A stretch of 40,644 bases of DNA, from assembly GCA_963643175.1 (NCBI GenBank), contig CAVIJF010000016.1, positions 1 to 40,644 of the forward strand, in the 5' to 3' direction. A program made the translations under genes and the position numbers. Below, one piece after another: positions 37,401-40,644 of this stretch. Numbering within the stretch: position 1 is the first letter of the stretch; every line of letters starts with the position of its first letter. The notes below the pieces were generated by a model. The model saw only the letters and a program-made list of their open reading frames with translations. It ran no database searches and was not told the DNA's origin. This stretch comes from CAMEON01 sp963643175. GTDB lineage: Bacteria; Bacillota; Clostridia; Oscillospirales; CAG-272.

Positions 37401-37859
37401 CTGGTCTGGGAGTTTGACGGCAAGGGAACCGTGACCAACGAGAACGGCGCAACCTATACCTACAAGGTCGCGGACGGCAAGGCAAGCTTTTCGAATGGCT
37501 ACTATGACATCACCGCCACGCTGTCCGGGGACGGCAAGCTGAACGTCCACTATGACGACGGCTACGGTGAGGATGTGTTCGGCAAGACCTTCACCAAGGA
37601 GACGGCGCCGGTTGAGGAGAAGGACGCCTTCGCGGGCAAGTGGGTGAGCGGTTCGCTGGTCTGGGAGTTTGACGGCAAGGGGACCGTGACCAACGAGAAC
37701 GGCGCAACCTACACCTACAAGGTCGCGGACGGCAAGGCAAGTTTTTCGAACGGCTACTATGACATCACCGCCACGCTGTCCGGGGACGGCAAGCTGAACG
37801 TTCACTACGACGACGGCTACGGTGAGGACGTGTTCGACAAAATCTTCACCAAAGCGTAA
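34500..37859 (+). CDS. Modular surface lipoprotein with several InlB-type repeats and duplicated C-terminal module
   Basis: A 1119-residue predicted lipoprotein. The ATG at 34500 has AAAGGGGG seven bases before it and a perfect promoter upstream. The lipobox is SAVAC (Cys25), followed by a Thr/Glu-rich linker (about 28-80). Four successive InlB/Flg_new repeats cover about 82-360 (GYTFAGWFAGETKVEAGYTV, GYTFGGWFAGGTKVEAG, YSFDGWFDGGTAFDEETP, FMGWFDGETKAADGLVI). There is no GLUG part. From about 360 onward come beta modules (YAGTWYSVE, LGGEYRQD, YAGSYSYRV, VVGTWYKPDG), ending in two nearly identical 85-residue units (FAGKWVSGSLVWEFDGKG each). The gene has its own strong promoter and ends in a clear terminator, so it can be expressed apart from the genes before it. 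Function is unknown. Confidence 0.9.
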   Translation: MKRRISVVLLLSVLMLALALSAVACKNSGTGDGTATATGSGSAAATDAATEPGKGTGTETDTEIETATETSTEMETETDLVAYTVQFEVNGETVASESVLDGNALTAEQFPADPAAEGYTFAGWFAGETKVEAGYTVTGDVTVTARFEKISLTVTFVSGDSSTEVAVLWGEVLTAEQIPADPVVEGYTFGGWFAGGTKVEAGCTVRENLTVTAKLEKVTLTVTFVNGDNRTEVAVLWGDLVDTDKLPSDPEKVAYSFDGWFDGGTAFDEETPVKASATYTAKFTKTQYIVTFFGGKTPVTVYVDIEGGAALTAAQIPAVPEGEGAFMGWFDGETKAADGLVITADTVFTASFLKADVYAGTWYSVEKLMMVTVNAADGTVAGTGMATSYEQDSVTGALIVKAKGSDRETFTFTLSDDRKSVQVDHFYDEYGDGYIEDYIHEFFTLTKLETTGLGGEYRQDKTTSLSVADNGVITKAGSSAPYFGIVIPDAESSGLTVYYKSSSYAKMTEFHAVRDEKGNLVLDGEQGIYIAGSDDFTAYYCSATSENLYVFTVGGAKVYVYREAVTGGHRYEYATVTGEATDGAVVTFTAGEKTATVKLEGGYMKYASVEAGSYAMDGQTAVLDGFGRMTVGGTVYSYTVVGDKIKAEGLGVFTLSTADMTLTAAAAIGYAGSYSYRVDYALESRYTLTLDGYGTATFTVSGKEYVGTYAVSDGVLTVSDCYYSVNGAWTLTHDGKAMELTKYGSLYQLVLDGYYPTVDESVFYGYFKNGETVLHVYSEFGYLWLDGFTSVSLRPTLSWDGKALVFEATDECAVTSSKPKTTFLVALQDGNLLVTHQCADGYDDDGYLEYNAKTVTYAPTEAPVPAFAFGEDVVGTWYKPDGTEVVITADGITVGGVAGTDYSMDTSWGTNYYFSLNGTQYILYKGYYGDATCIYMGLASSYDAEELLAQKPAAEDDAFAGKWVSGSLVWEFDGKGTVTNENGATYTYKVADGKASFSNGYYDITATLSGDGKLNVHYDDGYGEDVFGKTFTKETAPVEEKDAFAGKWVSGSLVWEFDGKGTVTNENGATYTYKVADGKASFSNGYYDITATLSGDGKLNVHYDDGYGEDVFDKIFTKA
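37368..37859 (+). repeat. Near-identical tandem 255-bp coding duplication
   Basis: The unit at 37368-37622 is repeated at 37623-37859 with only a few base differences, most of them silent. Both copies encode the FAGKWVSGSLVWEFDGKG module; the visible protein difference near the end is GKTFTK against DKIFTK. It is a recent in-frame duplication and could expand or contract by recombination. Confidence 0.93.
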
Positions 37860-37874
37860 GGAAACTGCATAAAA

Positions 37875-37904
37875 AAAGGCTGCTGCCGTGAGGCAGCAGC
37901 CTTT
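37875..37904. terminator. Bidirectional terminator between convergent genes
   Basis: AAAGGCTGCTGCC (37875-37887) pairs perfectly with GGCAGCAGCCTTT (37892-37904) around GTGA. A-rich sequence (37871-37877) on the left and TTTCTT on the right let it serve both the plus-strand lipoprotein gene and the minus-strand permease gene. Confidence 0.92.
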
Positions 37905-37922
37905 CTTGCACGCGGGGAACGG

Positions 37923-39533
37923 TCACAGAGTGGCGAATATCTGTGTGCCGCGCCGCTTCAGCCAGCGGAGCAGCAGCAGGGACAGCAGCGCTGTCAGGGC
38001 GTTGCCTGCCAGCAGTGTGACCCATGCGGGCACCGCTGTCTTCATCAGAACAAGGCTTCCGACGCAGAGCAGAACGGTATAGCCCAGACCGCCGAGTGAA
38101 GCGATTGCAACGCTCATACTCTGCTTGATGGGGGTTATCTCGCTGATCCACGCCAGATTGGGGCGCAGAAGGTTGAGAAACAGCCCGAAGCAGGCGGACA
38201 GCAGTACAAAGAGAAACGGCAGCAGGACGGTCAGCACGGCGACAGGGAAGGGAAGCCGCAGCACTGTCGCGGCGGCGATGCCGCACAGTGCCGCCGGGAT
38301 ACCGCCCACCAACAGGTGAATCTCCAGTTTGGCACGCAGAACCTGCCACGGCGTGACCGGCAGGGACTGCGCCAGCCAGATTGTCCTGCCTTCCAGCGAT
38401 ACCGAGGGTGCGGTGATGATTGTCATGGACAGAAGAGCGGCAGCGGCAGAGGCGGCAACCGGCGCGAAGGAGGTAATGTCCGTTTCGTATGCCTGCGCAA
38501 GCGCCGTCAGAATTTCGTGCGCCCAGACGTTGCGGGCAAGGAGGAACCCGGCGCAGGCAACCCCGAACACCGTGCCCAGCCCGCAGTTGAGCATATAGGT
38601 GGGACTGCCGAGGAAGCGGGCAAATTCCCGCCGCCGGAGCGCCCCGGCGGGGGAGGCGACGCGCGCCTTCTTCTCCCGGTAGGTCACGTGGGCGACCGTC
38701 CCGGTGGAGGTTGCCAGCCGGATGAAGCCGCGCGCCATGATGTACAGCGTCAGGAACAGCACAGCCGCCGTTCCGGCAACCCACACCAGCATGGCAACCG
38801 GGTCGCCGACGCCCATCTGCCCCAGCAGGTACAGCGGGTAAGCCGTGCCGCGTATTCTGGCACCGTAGTCGGCGGCGTTGGCTATCAGCTCCTGCATCAG
38901 GTTCTGCGCATTGGTGCAGAAGTAGTAGTACGCGCCGAGGAAAACCAGCGAAATCAGCACCGTAATCAGGCTTTTGTTCTTGAGCTTCCGGCTGATTTTG
39001 GCGACCACCCAGCCCAGCGCACAGGACAGGAACATCACGATGCCGGAGACGGTCAGAATCAGCAGGATGCCGCCCAGCACGGAGCGCAGGGAAAAGGACA
39101 CCATGCACCAGTAGACGACGACAGCGGGGATAATCAGCACGCCGGAGTACAGCAGTCCGAGCAGGTACACGCCCAGCAGACGCGCGGTGAGAATGTACCG
39201 GACGGGAATCGGCATGGACAGGAGCAGGTCGTTGTCCTTGGCGAGGTACAGTCCCGCAAAGGTGTTGAACACACTGCCGAATGTGCCGAGCATGACGGCG
39301 AGCAGAGCCAGAACCGTGAAGTACATCCACGGCGCGCCCACCTCCGCCAGGGGTGCGCACAGGGCGATGGACAGCATCGTGAACATCGTGCCCAGCAAGC
39401 CGACCATCAGAACCCCGAACAGCACGAAGGAGAGGATGGTGGATGACTTTGAGCGCGGGCGGTTCTTGCGGGTGTCGTAGAAATAGGTGCGGAAATTTTC
39501 CGCCAGCTGTTTCCGGAGCAGTGCTTTCAGCAT
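37923..39533 (-). CDS. ABC-2 type exporter membrane subunit
   Basis: A 536-residue multi-helix membrane protein. It opens with MLKALLRKQLAENFRTYFYD, a cytoplasmic start common in ABC-2 type exporter permeases. It then shows about a dozen hydrophobic segments, including SSTILSFVLFGVLMVGLLG near the start, YLLGLLYSGVLIIPAVVVYW and PVAVLTVLLPFLFVLLSACF. The start overlaps the end of the ATPase gene by seven bases (stop 39527-39529, ATG 39533-39531), so the two form one transporter. The substrate is unknown; relatives handle antimicrobials, lipids or envelope material. It ends against the bidirectional terminator. Confidence 0.9.
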   Translation of the reverse strand: MLKALLRKQLAENFRTYFYDTRKNRPRSKSSTILSFVLFGVLMVGLLGTMFTMLSIALCAPLAEVGAPWMYFTVLALLAVMLGTFGSVFNTFAGLYLAKDNDLLLSMPIPVRYILTARLLGVYLLGLLYSGVLIIPAVVVYWCMVSFSLRSVLGGILLILTVSGIVMFLSCALGWVVAKISRKLKNKSLITVLISLVFLGAYYYFCTNAQNLMQELIANAADYGARIRGTAYPLYLLGQMGVGDPVAMLVWVAGTAAVLFLTLYIMARGFIRLATSTGTVAHVTYREKKARVASPAGALRRREFARFLGSPTYMLNCGLGTVFGVACAGFLLARNVWAHEILTALAQAYETDITSFAPVAASAAAALLSMTIITAPSVSLEGRTIWLAQSLPVTPWQVLRAKLEIHLLVGGIPAALCGIAAATVLRLPFPVAVLTVLLPFLFVLLSACFGLFLNLLRPNLAWISEITPIKQSMSVAIASLGGLGYTVLLCVGSLVLMKTAVPAWVTLLAGNALTALLSLLLLRWLKRRGTQIFATL

Positions 39534-40239
39534 GACGCATCCTCCAGTTCAAGGAACACGCTCTCCAGCGACTCGTCCCCGCGCACCTCATCCATACTGC
39601 CGGCGCGTATCAGCTGCCCGCCCCTGATGATGGCAACCTTGTCGCACAGCTTTTCCGCCACCTCCAGCACGTGCGTGGAGAAGAAAATGGCGCCGCCCGC
39701 ATTGCAGACCTCCCGCATCATGCCCTTGAGCAGATGGGACGCCTTGGGGTCAAGCCCGACGAACGGTTCGTCCATGATGATGAGCCGCGGCTCGTGCAGC
39801 CACGCGGCGATAATCGCCAGCTTCTGCTTCATACCGTGCGAGTAGGCGGCGATGGACTGCGCAAGGTCTTTGGTCAGTTCAAACGTGTCCCCCAGCCGCC
39901 GGATACGTTCCGCCCGGACGTCGGCGGGAATTCCGAAAATATCCGCGATGAAATTCAGGTACTTGATGCCGGTCATGAAATCGTACAGGTCGGGGTTATC
40001 GGGGATGTAGGCGATCTGCCGCTTGCAGGTCAGTGGATCTTCCCGGATGGAGGTTCCGCAGACGGTTATCTCCCCCTTGTCAAACGGCAGGATACCCACC
40101 ACTGCCTTCAGGGTAGTGGTTTTGCCTGCTCCGTTGTGCCCGATAAAGCCGTAAATCTCGCCGGGCGCGATGTGCAGGGACAGGTATCCACTGCCTTCTT
40201 GTCTCCGTAGGTCTTGGTCAGATGAGAAATTGTCAGCAT
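39527..40239 (-). pseudogene. ABC exporter ATPase with a frameshift near the 5' end
   Basis: Partner ATPase of the exporter permease. From the ATG at 40239, after an AAAGGAAGTG ribosome site, the frame reads MLTISHLTKTYGDKKAVD and then goes out of register. The expected continuation (LSLHIAPGEIYGFIGHNG) is in another frame. Restoring one base near 40185 (minus-strand GATACCTG to GATAACCTG) gives an intact protein of about 237 residues. Downstream everything is present: Walker A GHNGAGKTTT, signature YSHGMKQKL, Walker B LIIMDEPFVGLDP and the STH switch. A one-base deletion or an assembly/base-call error explains this. A start further upstream in the downstream frame (40303) gives an N-terminus unlike the family. 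Confidence 0.85.
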
Positions 40240-40374
40240 TGTGTTCACTTCCTTTTGTGTTGGGTTTTCGATATCCCCGGAGCGTTTCCGGAGATGCCTG
40301 CATCTGTATACGGCTCCTGCCTGTCGGCGGAAGCCGGTATCAGCCTGAAGGAATGCCGGGGGCGGCAGCTTATC

Positions 40375-40490
40375 CTTGCCCTGCCCGGGGGGGAGAGAAC
40401 CATCTCAGGCGCCGAAGTGTCCCTCACCCGGTTCCCCTCACTCCTTGGCTGCTCCCTTCCCGGTAGAGGGCAGAAAACTATTGGGGTGGT
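40375..40490 (+). repeat. Dispersed non-coding repeat, copy B
   Basis: Contains CCCCTCACTCCTTGGCTG, with ACCATCTCAGGCGCCG before it and GGTAGAGGGCAGAAAAC after it. This is the reverse complement of the copy at 3796-3930 with scattered differences. The stretch 40240-40374 to its left has no gene that I can support, only a small CCGGA/TCCGG hairpin at 40277-40291 in the exporter leader. Confidence 0.65.
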
Positions 40491-40572
40491 GGCGGGGGCA
40501 CGCTCCCCGCATTCCGGAAGGTAACGGAAGCCATCCGGCAACCCGTGCCGCTCCCGGTGAAGACGCGGGGGT

Positions 40573-40636
40573 GCCGGGGGCGAAGCCCCCGGCGAAATAA
40601 ACTCAGGGGCTCCCCCTTCCCCGGAGGGGAAGGGGG
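40573..40636. other. Two strong GC-rich hairpins at the right edge
   Basis: GCCGGGGGC (40573-40581) pairs with GCCCCCGGC (40585-40593) around GAA. CCCCCTTCCCC (40612-40622) pairs with GGGGAAGGGGG (40626-40636) around GGA. The stretch 40490-40644 holds no gene that I can support. The hairpins resemble those near 3941 and 5871 and may belong to the same intergenic repeat class. Confidence 0.5.
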
Positions 40637-40644
40637 TCGGGGGG

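Noticed and set aside
40240..40644. Possible small proteins at the right edge
   Set aside because: All frames are Arg/Pro-rich, overlap hairpins and the dispersed repeat, and lack ribosome sites.

Overview
The window looks like a chromosomal segment of a gut- or rumen-type Clostridia bacterium, probably Oscillospirales-like. The evidence is indirect: Bacillota-style Shine-Dalgarno sites (GGAGG, AAAGGAG), several lipobox signal peptides followed by Thr/Glu-rich linkers, an S8 surface protease with a PA insertion, BspA-type leucine-rich repeats, InlB-type repeats, and high GC over most of the length. I saw no rRNA, tRNA, CRISPR array, transposase or integrase.

Left edge (1-3.8 kb, minus strand, clearly more AT-rich): a type I restriction-modification operon in the order small XRE regulator, hsdM, hsdS. 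hsdS is cut by the window edge and no hsdR is visible. Just upstream lie debris sequences: a decayed second copy of the regulator's 3' end, and a short hsdS-like scrap on the opposite strand. A roughly 110-130 bp non-coding repeat then marks the switch to high GC. A related copy lies in inverted orientation near the right edge (about 40.4 kb).

4.0-5.7 kb: a long XRE-family regulator with a near-consensus promoter, then an orphan CopZ-like copper chaperone with a structured leader and a strong terminator. 5.9-9.0 kb (minus strand): a 1006-residue lipoprotein built from repeated beta-rich modules. It is transcribed divergently from the large rightward block.

9.3-37.9 kb (plus strand): a co-directional block. 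It starts with a 2470-residue membrane-anchored subtilisin-like protease fused to Ig-like and leucine-rich repeat domains. Next come a short lipoprotein and a complete oligopeptide ABC importer (binding protein, two permeases, two ATPases). Three very large modular lipoproteins follow, the last with its own perfect-consensus promoter. A reasonable reading is an extracellular proteolysis and peptide-uptake locus in which a giant protease makes peptides, Opp imports them, and InlB/GLUG/beta-module lipoproteins act at the surface. The lipoproteins' job is unknown.

37.9-40.2 kb (minus strand): an ABC-2 type exporter permease and its ATPase. The ATPase carries an apparent one-base deletion near its 5' end. 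The right edge holds GC-rich hairpins and the inverted copy of the dispersed repeat.
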